Below, piece by piece: positions 51,440-60,283 of a stretch of DNA of 64,000 nt; position 1 is the stretch's first letter, and every line of letters starts with the position of its first letter. The DNA comes from Methanoperedens sp049303315 (GTDB lineage: Archaea; Halobacteriota; Methanosarcinia; Methanosarcinales; Methanoperedenaceae), in contig JBAQMZ010000013.1 in NCBI GenBank assembly GCA_049303315.1, positions 1 to 64,000 on the forward strand, given 5' to 3'. The notes beneath the pieces are model-generated. The model did not search any database. It had not been told where the DNA came from and worked only from the letters and a program-made list of their open reading frames with translations. Position numbers and translations under genes: made by a program.

Positions 51440-52611
51440 GAACCCTTTATTTCGTTCCCGAAGTCTTCATTCCCCATGTTCTCGCTGACCTTTGACCCGT
51501 TTTTAACCCTGACTTCTGGCCATATCCTTACCTGCGAATTCACTGTCACATCTTCTCCTATTATTACCCGCGGGCCAATGACCGTGCCTGTTTCAAGGAT
51601 GCATGAGTCTTTTATTTTGGTAGCATTATCAATAACAGCACTTGAAACTGCTGTGTTTAAACCTATTTCGACATTATTGAAAATATACGAAGATAAGATT
51701 CTTGAATTATTACCTATCTTACAGTTTGAGCCTATGGAGGTATAGGGGCCTATTAAAACATTGTCCCCGATGGATGTGTTCTCACCGATTACTATTGGCC
51801 CTACGATAGAGGAATTTGATCCCATAGATACATCATGCCCGATATCAATAGGACCCGTTACTTTTGCATCTTTGATGTTCAGGCGCCCCGAAATCTTCGT
51901 GCCTGGCATCTTTTCAAGCATCCACCTGCACGCCTCCCTGTAAGCCTGGGGGTTGCCTATGTCTGTCCATCTCCCGTGCACAAGGAAACCATTAATATTC
52001 TCTCCACGTTTCATGAGGTCAGGGAAGAGGTCTTTAGCAAAATCGTATTTTTTCTTTGGTATAAAATCAATTACTTCAGGATCACAAACGTATATGCCCG
52101 TGCTTGCAAGGTTGCTGAAAATCTCACCGGGTCCGGGTTTTTCAAAGAACCTGTTTATCCTGTTATTGACATCCATGTCCGCGATACCGTACTCGCGCGG
52201 GTCATCTATCGGGATAAGACCGATGGTGACAGGCGCATCGTTTTTTTCATGGAAACGGACGAATTCCCGGAGTCCGAGGTCCATCACATGGTCGCCGCCC
52301 ACTACCATGAAGGGCTCGCCTTCAAAGAGGTCTTCCGCATTTTTCACTCCCCCTGCAGTCCCCAGCTTCTCTTTTTCATGGACGTATTCAACATGCACGC
52401 CGTACATGCTGCCGTCGCCGAGCGCAGCTTCTATTTCACCGCCAAGATATCCCAGAGTTAGCACGATATCATTGAATCCCTCGATAGCCAGATGTTCAAC
52501 CAGATGTACTAATGACGGTTTATTCAAAAGTGGAATCATCGGTTTTGGTCGGTCAAAAGTCAGGGGGCGCAGTCTTGTCCCTTCGCCGCCGCACATGATG
52601 CATGTTTTCAT
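51436..52611 (-). CDS. Nucleotidyltransferase for sugar-1-phosphate (GlmU/ManC type)
   Basis: The 391-residue protein starts with the nucleotidyltransferase signature CGGEGTRLRPLTFDRPKPMIP, broken here at T; residues 8-28 bind the NTP. LGTAGGVKNA and VVGGDHVMD follow, and a left-handed beta-helix of hexapeptide repeats fills the C-terminal part (about 250-375; IGENTSIGDN, IGPYTSIGSN). It makes an NDP-sugar such as GDP-mannose or dTDP/UDP-glucose; the exact sugar cannot be read from the sequence. The ORF extends to 52692, but the ATG at 52611 begins the conserved domain, with a TATA-like TCTATATACT 30-35 bases upstream. Confidence 0.87.
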   Translation of the reverse strand: MKTCIMCGGEGTRLRPLTFDRPKPMIPLLNKPSLVHLVEHLAIEGFNDIVLTLGYLGGEIEAALGDGSMYGVHVEYVHEKEKLGTAGGVKNAEDLFEGEPFMVVGGDHVMDLGLREFVRFHEKNDAPVTIGLIPIDDPREYGIADMDVNNRINRFFEKPGPGEIFSNLASTGIYVCDPEVIDFIPKKKYDFAKDLFPDLMKRGENINGFLVHGRWTDIGNPQAYREACRWMLEKMPGTKISGRLNIKDAKVTGPIDIGHDVSMGSNSSIVGPIVIGENTSIGDNVLIGPYTSIGSNCKIGNNSRILSSYIFNNVEIGLNTAVSSAVIDNATKIKDSCILETGTVIGPRVIIGEDVTVNSQVRIWPEVRVKNGSKVSENMGNEDFGNEIKGS

Positions 52612-52688
52612 TTTAATACCTTGCTCGAAATTGGTCTGGCAGTATATAGATATAACGAAAAAAGAAAGCTTGAGATTGAGTTTTTTGG

Positions 52689-53348
52689 TCACCCGCCCAA
52701 CTGCTCAATATCGGCGCTTAAATAGTGTTCCATTCTTTCTGTTTCTGACGAAATAAATCCACGCAGCAGCAACGCTGCACCCTTGTAAAAATCCTGCTTT
52801 GTATTCTTTATTATATCGTCCGAGAATGCTGGAACCCATTTGTTCAAATGTTCCTCAAGGAATTTTCTCTGTAATTCTATGTGCTTCATTGCCTCATGAG
52901 CATCCTGGGTTTTCAGTGACGATGCTGTTTTATCGCAAAGGTATTCCATGAATTCAAGCTCTGCACTTATATGGTCGTCGGGACTGGTGTAAATTCCCTT
53001 GACTTCAAGTCCAGCCTGAAGATATGCTTTCCTTACCTCGATGGTGGGCTGTTGCATCACAAGTCTGTCGTCTGTCCTGTATACTGATTCGTAAGGTGGC
53101 GCAGGCAATCTGTATGGACCTATGAACAGGCGTGTGTGTTCCAGCGCCAGTTTTTCTGGTTCGCAATTTGCGCCTTTTCCAAGCAGTTCCAATCCTTTAA
53201 CAACATCTGGAGTACTTGTGCTATCATTGACGCCATTGAGTTCTCTCAGATAGTTGAGAAGATCCTGGGAAGGGGGCTTAAGAAACACGTTTTTCAGCAG
53301 TGTGTAGATTTTACTTCTTATTTCACAGTCTTCTAATATTTCATTCAT
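52689..53348 (-). CDS. TorD-family molybdoenzyme chaperone
   Basis: TorD/DmsD proteins bind the Tat signal of a molybdoenzyme and help insert its cofactor before export. The 219-residue all-helical protein has the family marks EHTRLFIGPYRLPAPPYESVY (the RLF..G motif, here near residues 70-90) and PDDHISAELEFMEYLC near residue 125. The gene lies 38 bases after the FeS subunit gene on the same strand as the exported molybdoenzyme, which is its probable client. Confidence 0.88.
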   Translation of the reverse strand: MNEILEDCEIRSKIYTLLKNVFLKPPSQDLLNYLRELNGVNDSTSTPDVVKGLELLGKGANCEPEKLALEHTRLFIGPYRLPAPPYESVYRTDDRLVMQQPTIEVRKAYLQAGLEVKGIYTSPDDHISAELEFMEYLCDKTASSLKTQDAHEAMKHIELQRKFLEEHLNKWVPAFSDDIIKNTKQDFYKGAALLLRGFISSETERMEHYLSADIEQLGG

Positions 53349-53386
53349 CTAAAGTTTAACCAAAAAATTTAAAAAAAGATGTATTT

Positions 53387-53962
53387 CTACATCTTTTTTG
53401 CCGGAATAAAGCGCGCAGAGGGGTCAGTGAACGCGGGATTGAACCCCGGAATTTCCTTAAGCGCCGGTGGATACTTCTTCTCCATCTCGCTCAGGTTCCC
53501 GCTCTCAAGGGCAAGACCCATGCAGGTCATTGCGCAGGCTGGCTTTAACCCCTGGTCGATACGGTGGAAGCAGTAATGACATTTCTCCACCTTCTTTGTC
53601 TCTGCGTTGTACTGAGGTGCGCCATACGGGCATGCCCACTCGCAGCGTCTGCATCCAATGCATTTGTCCTGGTCGATTATGACTATGCCATCCTTGGCGC
53701 GTTTTGTGATTGCATCCACAGGGCAGGATTTGAGACATGCAGGCTGCGCACAGTGGTTGCATGAGCTTGTGACGTAATATTTTACAGGCGAAGGATATTC
53801 ACCTGTCTCACGGGTAATAACCCGCCTCCACCTCACGCCTACCACTACTTTGTTCTCATTCTTGCATCCGCCTTCACATGCCCTGCAACCCACGCATCGC
53901 TCAAGGTTAATAGACCATCCTACCTGCTTATCCTTCGAAACTATTGGTATATCCACTGCCAT
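53387..53962 (-). CDS. Four-cluster FeS subunit (DmsB/PsrB/TtrB type)
   Basis: The 191-residue protein transfers electrons to the molybdoenzyme. Four cysteine groups are seen: CVGCRACEGGCK near residue 22, CNHCAQPACLKSCP near 68, CIGCRRCEWACPYG near 100 and CHYCFHRI with CAMTC near 127. No signal peptide is present, so it would ride out with the Tat-exported catalytic subunit. The gene follows the catalytic subunit gene without a gap. Confidence 0.92.
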   Translation of the reverse strand: MAVDIPIVSKDKQVGWSINLERCVGCRACEGGCKNENKVVVGVRWRRVITRETGEYPSPVKYYVTSSCNHCAQPACLKSCPVDAITKRAKDGIVIIDQDKCIGCRRCEWACPYGAPQYNAETKKVEKCHYCFHRIDQGLKPACAMTCMGLALESGNLSEMEKKYPPALKEIPGFNPAFTDPSARFIPAKKM

Positions 53963-56335
53963 TTAAGCCACCACCTTGGATATTCTAACGGCAGCTTCTT
54001 TGTTTCTGGACATGCCTGAGATTTTTTCGGCTTTACCTGGAATTATCCAGCCGTCATGGGTTCCTTTTCCTTTAGCAACGTTACCCAGTGCCCAATGTCC
54101 AAACCCTCGCGGGAAGGCTACAACTTCGGGATGTACGCCATGCGTCAAATGTACTTTTGATTTTATCTTGCCTGTCACTGATTCGATATCTGCTTCGTCA
54201 CCTTCAGCCAGACCGAGCTTTTCTGCGGTTTTTGCGTTTATCCAGATGGGGTTACTGCCAAGCATCTCAACCAGCCAGACATTGTTCTGTGTCCTGGTAT
54301 GTGTATGCTCCTGCGGCTTCCACGAAACAAAGAAGTATGGGAAATCCGTAGTTGGTCTGTCTTCGGTCTCCGTATACTCTGGCAATGGATTCAGTCCTTT
54401 ATCTTTCATCTGCTTGGAGTAAAACTCAAACTTTCGAGACGGTGTATTAAATCCTTTCATCACCACACCGTCTATGCTTACTCCAATTACTGTGCCACCC
54501 TTATCTTTTACAACTCCAGTACTCGGATCAGTCGTGGCTCCAGCCGGCACAGTAACTTTGTCTTTATATTTTTCGTATGTAGTACCTTTTCCGATCCAGA
54601 CCGCTCCCGGAAGTTTTTTCAGGTCATCGAGGGTTATCCCTATGCCGCCTTTAATCTTATCGCTGAGATACTGCTCGTATGGCATGTCGAATCCTTTAAG
54701 TCCCATCTTACTGGCGACTCTCATGAAGAACTCGTACTCAGCTATTCCGTTTATCCACGATTCCACTGTCGGCTGCCTGAGAGACAGGCTCTGGAATGTT
54801 ACCCAGTTAGCAGTAATATCGTACCTTTCAAGGTAGTTCGTGCCTGGAATGAGTATATCGGCAAGCTCCCCTGTCTCGCTCATGTGCGTATCCACCACAA
54901 CAACAAAGTCCATCTTCTTTATGGCGTCTATGTTTTTCTGTGCATTTGGCACTGACATCGCGAAGTTCTGCATCACAAATACAGCGGCGTGCGGCTGATA
55001 TGGCTGCCCTGTGAGCATAGCCTCGCGGGTTTCTATGTATATTCCCGAGCTGTGGGCAAACGGATATTTCTCACCCCTTCCGTCAACCCTCTTTGCTGTT
55101 ATCTTGGGCCAATCAGCTAAAGCAGCACGTTTCTTTCCACCTTTTCTGTCAGGGTTCATAATGGTTCCCGGTTTGTCAATCTGCCCAAGAAGCCCTGCCA
55201 GCATTGCAGCAGCTCGACCACCTTCGGTACCATTGGCTTGCTGACCCGGTCCTGACCATACATCAATGACAGCAGGTTTGCTGGCTGCTAATTCTCTTGC
55301 CAGCCTTCTTATTGTATCAGCAGGCACGCTCGTAATCTTCTCAGCCCACTCAGGCGTTTTGTCTTTTATAAAATCTGAATACTCATTGAAGCCCACAGTC
55401 CATGTGTTAACGAAATCTTTGTCATACAGATTTTCGCCAACAATGACGTTTCCCATTGCGAGCGCCAGCGCACCGTCTGTCCCCGGTCTTATAGGAACCC
55501 ATTCATGTGCCTTTGATGCAGTCTTGCTGAAAACAGGGTCAACAACTACCATTTTTGCACCGTTTTTCACTATGCCGTCCATTATAATGGCAGGCAGGTG
55601 CGCCCACTTGGTAGCATCTAAAGGGTTCCAGCCAAAAAGAAGTATATACTTTGCGTGGGCGAAGTCTCCAACCGGTCGCTCATCCCCCATAGTAAGTCTA
55701 AATGAGGCTTTTCTTGCAACGTCGCAGAGATTTGCATGATTATGGTAGTTGGGCGTTCCAAAAGCTGCGCAGACCTCTGATTGCAGGTCGGTATCCAGCG
55801 AGTGGTCTTCTCCGAACCATACAAGCGACTCAGCACCGTATTTATCTTTGATTTCAGTCAATTTTGCGGCTACTTCATTTACTGCCTCGTCCCAAGAGAT
55901 AGGCTGCCATTTGCCCTCGCCGCGTGCCCCTATCCTTTTCATAGGCGTTTTGATTCTATCAGGGTCATACAGTGATTTGATGCCGCTGTTGCCTTTAGAA
56001 CATAATCTTGCGCCGCGCGCTTTTTCTTTTTCAAAGTCAGCAGAGATATTGTGCACACCTATAGGGTTGAAATCATTGGGTTCTATTTTCACCACCGTGC
56101 CGTCAACCACATGAACTTTTATACCTGACTGACCTCCGCACATATTACATGCAGAATATATCCATTCATCCTGCGGCACACCGGCTCCCCGCGCAGGCTG
56201 TAGAATATCAAGCTCTTTTCCAAGCAATCCGCCACCCGCAGCAAGTGCTGCCAGAGCAGCCGTACCTTTTACGAATGTCCGTCTTGAAATTCTAACATGC
56301 TCCAGATCAGCTAACGTAACTTCTTTTTTGCTCAT
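53963..56335 (-). CDS. Tat-exported molybdopterin oxidoreductase, substrate unknown
   Basis: The 790-residue catalytic subunit of the DMSO-reductase family begins with a Tat signal (SRRTF at residues 17-21, then a hydrophobic stretch). The FeS motif reads CNMCGGQSG with C63, C66, then Ser70 where the third Cys is expected, and C112 in LCSKG. The molybdenum ligand is probably C204 in HANLCDVARK. Length and ligand fit the PsrA/TtrA/ArrA branch, but I cannot assign a substrate. An in-frame ATG at 56386 is possible; the ATG at 56335 overlaps the cytochrome stop by four bases and starts the Tat signal. No NrfD-type membrane subunit is encoded beside it. Confidence 0.88.
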   Translation of the reverse strand: MSKKEVTLADLEHVRISRRTFVKGTAALAALAAGGGLLGKELDILQPARGAGVPQDEWIYSACNMCGGQSGIKVHVVDGTVVKIEPNDFNPIGVHNISADFEKEKARGARLCSKGNSGIKSLYDPDRIKTPMKRIGARGEGKWQPISWDEAVNEVAAKLTEIKDKYGAESLVWFGEDHSLDTDLQSEVCAAFGTPNYHNHANLCDVARKASFRLTMGDERPVGDFAHAKYILLFGWNPLDATKWAHLPAIIMDGIVKNGAKMVVVDPVFSKTASKAHEWVPIRPGTDGALALAMGNVIVGENLYDKDFVNTWTVGFNEYSDFIKDKTPEWAEKITSVPADTIRRLARELAASKPAVIDVWSGPGQQANGTEGGRAAAMLAGLLGQIDKPGTIMNPDRKGGKKRAALADWPKITAKRVDGRGEKYPFAHSSGIYIETREAMLTGQPYQPHAAVFVMQNFAMSVPNAQKNIDAIKKMDFVVVVDTHMSETGELADILIPGTNYLERYDITANWVTFQSLSLRQPTVESWINGIAEYEFFMRVASKMGLKGFDMPYEQYLSDKIKGGIGITLDDLKKLPGAVWIGKGTTYEKYKDKVTVPAGATTDPSTGVVKDKGGTVIGVSIDGVVMKGFNTPSRKFEFYSKQMKDKGLNPLPEYTETEDRPTTDFPYFFVSWKPQEHTHTRTQNNVWLVEMLGSNPIWINAKTAEKLGLAEGDEADIESVTGKIKSKVHLTHGVHPEVVAFPRGFGHWALGNVAKGKGTHDGWIIPGKAEKISGMSRNKEAAVRISKVVA

Positions 56336-56874
56336 GATGTATTCCCTCCTATGTACCAGGGCGCATTGCCATGGCATTTCAGGCAATCGGTTGTGGTTAT
56401 TGAATCAAGATTAACAAAGGCATTAACCCCTTTTGCCTCCATTTTTACCTTATAGTTGGAGTGGCACATCATGCAGTCTTTATTCTTATTTGCAGGATCC
56501 ATATTGGTAGAGAATGGGGAATGACATTTAGCACAGAACTCTGTGTCTACCTGTTTGCGCACGGCAGCGGATGATTTTTCATTAAGATCCACAGATTTAT
56601 GACAGGTATTGCATTCAAACTTAAGAAGAGGAGATGTCAAATGAACAACATGCGGCGGTTTTATATCCGCTTTTAAGGATGTTTCCTTGAGTACATCGTG
56701 ACATCCTTTGCATTTATCACTGGATATACTTGCAGCATTAAGATGCAGCGGTATAAGGTTCTCAGCCGGTGTTACTTTCGGCGTGGGTGTGGGCGCAGTC
56801 GGTGGCTTCTCAACACAACCAAGAACGATGCTTATTGTTATAATCAATACTAAAATTATCCACTGTTTTCTCAT
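56332..56874 (-). CDS. Pentahaem c-type cytochrome lipoprotein
   Basis: The 180-residue protein has five CxxCH haem sites at about residues 55, 88, 114, 134 and 164. Its N-terminus is a signal peptide with a lipobox-like VLGC (Cys20), followed by a Pro/Thr-rich linker, so it would be tethered to the outside of the membrane. It lies between tatA and the molybdoenzyme gene and overlaps the latter by four bases, so it is probably the electron partner that replaces the missing NrfD subunit. The ATG at 56874 follows AAGGG; an upstream TTG is less likely. Confidence 0.92.
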   Translation of the reverse strand: MRKQWIILVLIITISIVLGCVEKPPTAPTPTPKVTPAENLIPLHLNAASISSDKCKGCHDVLKETSLKADIKPPHVVHLTSPLLKFECNTCHKSVDLNEKSSAAVRKQVDTEFCAKCHSPFSTNMDPANKNKDCMMCHSNYKVKMEAKGVNAFVNLDSITTTDCLKCHGNAPWYIGGNTS

Positions 56875-56891
56875 AATGTTCCCTTCCAAAT

Positions 56892-57074
56892 TTAATCTTT
56901 AATTGAACTCTTATTATTTTCCATAGCATTAACTTCTTTTTCCGATTCGATTCTTGCCTTCTTGAATTCGCCTGCGGCTTTTCCCATAGAGCGTGCAAGT
57001 TCGGGAAGCTTGCTTGCCCCAACAAGCAGCAGAACAACAGCAATGACTATTAACAACTCCTGTGTTCCGATCAC
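56892..57074 (-). CDS. tatA: Twin-arginine translocase protein TatA
   Basis: The 60-residue protein has one N-terminal helix (ELLIVIAVVLLLVGASKLPELARSMGKAAGEF spans the helix, the FG-like hinge and the amphipathic helix; broken here at residue 32) and a charged tail, as in TatA/E. It forms the pore for folded Tat substrates. It starts with GTG preceded by GAGG. It is the first gene of the operon with the cytochrome and molybdoenzyme, so export and cargo are encoded together. No tatC is present. Confidence 0.9.
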   Translation of the reverse strand: MIGTQELLIVIAVVLLLVGASKLPELARSMGKAAGEFKKARIESEKEVNAMENNKSSIKD

Positions 57075-57165
57075 AAAACAACATCCTCAAAATATAGTAT
57101 ATTATCGGTATGTATATAATAGTTTCCAGCCGTTCAAGTAATTGTCGAGTTACGGGTAAAAACCT

Positions 57166-58338
57166 ATGATACCGTTACATACTGCAATAGCAAAGATGCA
57201 GGAGCTTAAAAGCAAGTATTACTTCAGGCGTGAATCCGAACACGTCCATCTAAATGATTCCGTAGGAAGAGAACTCAGTGAAACTATTTTTGCTCATTCC
57301 ATATCGCCTGAATTCGATATAGCAGCAATGGATGGATTTGCCGTTCGTTGCGAAGACAGAAATCCATTGAAAATATCAGGCAGGGTATATGCGGGCGATA
57401 GGATTAGAGAAATAAAAAGCAAAGAAGCCATAGCAATAGCAACAGGCGCTTTACTTCCGCAAAGTGCGGACGCTGTGTTGAAGTTGGAGGATGCAGAGGT
57501 TAAAGGAGACCTTTTATACGGCAAAAAGTTAAAAAAATGGGAAAACGTGTTCCGTGCAGGTTCTGATTACAGGGCAGGGGACAAGATTTTTGAGAAAAAT
57601 CACCGAATAATGCCCCAGAGCGCTGCTCTTTTATATAGCCTTGGTATCGAAAAAGTACCTGTATATAAAAAGATCAGGGCAGGCATAATCTCGACAGGTA
57701 CAGAGATTCATAATGGGATGATAAAAAATACCAACGCGATGCTATTACAGGGCTTCATGAAGGAACTGGGCTGCGCGTCCGAATTCATTGGTACTGTGCC
57801 AGACGACTATGATAAAACAAAGAAAATGCTGTTGCAAGCCTCCGAAAAATATGACGTTGTATTTACTACAGGTGGCGTTTCAGTTGGTGAGCGGGATTAT
57901 GTTGCAGACATAATTGCCGAAACGGGTGAAATTATATTCCACAGGGTTGCAGTCCGACCGGGGAAACCAATCGCTGTGGGAATAATCAACGATACGCCCG
58001 TATTCAGCCTTCCGGGTAAGCCCACCGGAGCATTTGCAGCTCTTGAAATTGTGGTTCGCAGTTATTTCACAGATATACCCAGAGCCACGCGCAAGCTCAC
58101 GATAAATGAGGACGTGGTTCTGCAAGAAAAAGGTTTTAATTATATATTGTTCGTAAAAATAGCACAAAACATAGCAAACACCATGGGGTATAAGAATTCG
58201 GATATGAACCTGTTTGAGAAGGATTACGAGACAGCGATCATTTCATCATCCCCACGCTCTACCATCGTGGATGGATATGTTGTAACAGACAGGGATATTA
58301 AAAAAGGCGAGCTGGTTGAAGTCCATCTATTCAGTTAG
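57166..58338 (+). CDS. moeA: Molybdopterin molybdenumtransferase
   Basis: MoeA inserts molybdate into adenylylated molybdopterin. The 390-residue protein has the family domain order: FDIAAMDGFAVR near residue 45, ATGALLPQSADAVLKLED near 95, the GIISTGTEI segment near 175, FTTGGVSVGERDYV near 235 and LPGKPTGAFA near 285, with a C-terminal beta-barrel domain. It diverges from tatA with a 91-base gap and a TATA-like GTATATAATA at 57111-57120. It fits the molybdenum theme of this region. Confidence 0.93.
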   Translation: MIPLHTAIAKMQELKSKYYFRRESEHVHLNDSVGRELSETIFAHSISPEFDIAAMDGFAVRCEDRNPLKISGRVYAGDRIREIKSKEAIAIATGALLPQSADAVLKLEDAEVKGDLLYGKKLKKWENVFRAGSDYRAGDKIFEKNHRIMPQSAALLYSLGIEKVPVYKKIRAGIISTGTEIHNGMIKNTNAMLLQGFMKELGCASEFIGTVPDDYDKTKKMLLQASEKYDVVFTTGGVSVGERDYVADIIAETGEIIFHRVAVRPGKPIAVGIINDTPVFSLPGKPTGAFAALEIVVRSYFTDIPRATRKLTINEDVVLQEKGFNYILFVKIAQNIANTMGYKNSDMNLFEKDYETAIISSSPRSTIVDGYVVTDRDIKKGELVEVHLFS

Positions 58339-58387
58339 GAGAACGAGGAATAAAAAGTTCTACGGAAGCATTATCAAACAATAATAT

Positions 58388-59554
58388 ATGAAAAAAATAA
58401 ATTTCGAACACCTGAACATACGGTTCGATAGAAATGAAATAGCAGGTTCACTTGGAGATATGGGTATATTTATCGTATTTTTAGTTGGTGTTGTGACTAT
58501 TTCAGGTATGAATCCTTCTCCGATACTGGTGTTTAGTGGAATTTTTAATATATTCAACGGCTTCATGTTTGGACTGCCAATGGCGATTCAACCCATGAAA
58601 GCCATAGGAATCATAGCAATCTCCAATAAATTGCCTTCCACAACCATAATCGCTGCCGGTTTTTTGATGGGATTAATTATACTTGTGTTATCCATGACCA
58701 GAGTCATTTCAAAAATAAATAATTACGTGCCTAATTGTGTGGTTCGCGGAATCCAGCTTGGTCTTGGGCTGATATTTTTAAAAACTGGTGCAGACTTGAT
58801 AATAGCCACTGGAAACTGGTCTGGATATGATAGCTATTTTACTGCATTGCTTGCGGCTGTTGCAGGATTTTTACTGCTCAATAATAGAAAAATCCCGGCT
58901 GCACTGGTTATTTTTTGCATCGGCATTTTATTAATGCTTCCCAATTTTAAATCTTCTATCTCACCAGATCTTTATTCTCCCATGATATTTATTCCTGACA
59001 TAAGCTCGTTTTTATCAGCATCGTATCTGATGGTGATTCCACAGCTTCCTCTTACAATCCTCAATTCCATGATTGCAACTGCGGCACTTGTAAAAGATTA
59101 TTATCCGGAACAGGCAGGAAGGGCAAACATAGATAAAATCGGTTTCAGTATGGGTCTCATGAATCTTCTTACCACACCATTCGGCGCGATGCCCATGTGC
59201 CACGGCGCCGGCGGACTGGCTGCCCAGCATAGATTCGGGGCGCGCACCGGGGGTTCTGTTGTATTTTTGGGCATTGTTAAATTACTGCTTGGACTGTTTT
59301 TCGGAGGCTCGGTGCTGCTACTTTCCAAATCATATCCTGTTAGCATACTGGGAACTATGATAATATTTGGAGGATTGGAGCTTGCAACTCATATAAAAGG
59401 TGTGACAGCGCACAAAGAAATGATTGTCATGCTGCTTGTAGCAGGCACTTCTTTTACAGTTAACATGGCATTCGGATTCCTCGTGGGCATGATACTTTCA
59501 TATTACTGGAAGTTCAACAGCCACGATTATATAAAACAGGAGATACATGGATAA
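58388..59554 (+). CDS. MOT1/SulP-like molybdate transporter
   Basis: The 388-residue membrane protein has about ten helices and matches the MOT1 family, with LGDMGIFIVFLVG near residue 22, FGLPMAIQPMKAIG near 58, VRGIQLGLGLIFLKTG near 118 and GAMPMCHGAGGLAAQHRFGAR near 260, where the second conserved box lies. Plant and algal relatives take up molybdate. Its position 49 bases after moeA and overlapping fmdE by eight bases supports molybdate (possibly tungstate or sulfate) as substrate. Confidence 0.85.
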   Translation: MKKINFEHLNIRFDRNEIAGSLGDMGIFIVFLVGVVTISGMNPSPILVFSGIFNIFNGFMFGLPMAIQPMKAIGIIAISNKLPSTTIIAAGFLMGLIILVLSMTRVISKINNYVPNCVVRGIQLGLGLIFLKTGADLIIATGNWSGYDSYFTALLAAVAGFLLLNNRKIPAALVIFCIGILLMLPNFKSSISPDLYSPMIFIPDISSFLSASYLMVIPQLPLTILNSMIATAALVKDYYPEQAGRANIDKIGFSMGLMNLLTTPFGAMPMCHGAGGLAAQHRFGARTGGSVVFLGIVKLLLGLFFGGSVLLLSKSYPVSILGTMIIFGGLELATHIKGVTAHKEMIVMLLVAGTSFTVNMAFGFLVGMILSYYWKFNSHDYIKQEIHG

Positions 59555-60110
59555 AAAAATCGTAAACCTTGCAATAGAGCTTCACGGTCACCTGGCGCCC
59601 GGTATTGCTCTTGGATTAAGGATGAGCGAGCTTGCACTCTCGCGATTGAACGCCAGAAAAGGGGATAAGCATCTTATCGGGATATCCGAAACCGCACGCT
59701 GCCTTGCAGATGCCATGCAGGCTGCAACGGGCTGCACTCTCGGGCATGGGAATGCCTGTGTTGAGGACTACGGGAAGCTTGCCATTACCATAGGAGATGT
59801 GAGAACAAAAAAAGGCGTGCGTGTGGCACTTAAGGAAGGTGCGAACATGCACTACTCTCTTATGAATAAATGGATGATGCGGCTTGGGAAACCCACCCAT
59901 GAGGAAGAAGAGATACTGGGTATGCAACTGCTTACTCTGGATAGTTCATATTTTTTAATCCAGAATGTTGAGATTAAAAAGAACCAAAGTTTCGAGAAAT
60001 CCGACATAGTCAGATGCACTAAATGCAATGAATTAATCCCGCAAAGCCTGTTAATAACGGGAGAAGATTATTGTAAAGCATGCGGCGGCCTGGCATATTA
60101 CGAATTATAA
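59547..60110 (+). CDS. fmdE: FmdE-like protein
   Basis: FmdE is encoded with molybdenum formylmethanofuran dehydrogenase in methanogens and binds zinc; its role is not settled. The 187-residue protein has HGHLAPGIALGLRMSELAL near residue 13, ARCLADAMQAATGCTLGHGN near 50 with its conserved Cys and His, and a C-terminal zinc ribbon (CTKCNE, CKACGG). No fmd or fwd genes are close. Its place after moeA and the transporter suggests a role in molybdenum handling or supply. Confidence 0.88.
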   Translation: MDKKIVNLAIELHGHLAPGIALGLRMSELALSRLNARKGDKHLIGISETARCLADAMQAATGCTLGHGNACVEDYGKLAITIGDVRTKKGVRVALKEGANMHYSLMNKWMMRLGKPTHEEEEILGMQLLTLDSSYFLIQNVEIKKNQSFEKSDIVRCTKCNELIPQSLLITGEDYCKACGGLAYYEL

Positions 60111-60283
60111 GAAATAATTCTTTTAAAAAATTCTCTTAATAATCCTTATCTTTCAGATATCTATGTGTGTAAAATGTGCTTTTCTTCACACTTTATTATA
60201 AATCCATGTGAATCCCGTTGGCCATGTATCTAGGAGAAAAACGGTATTGAAACCTAGTGCACGAGGAAACTGAGGTATTATTT

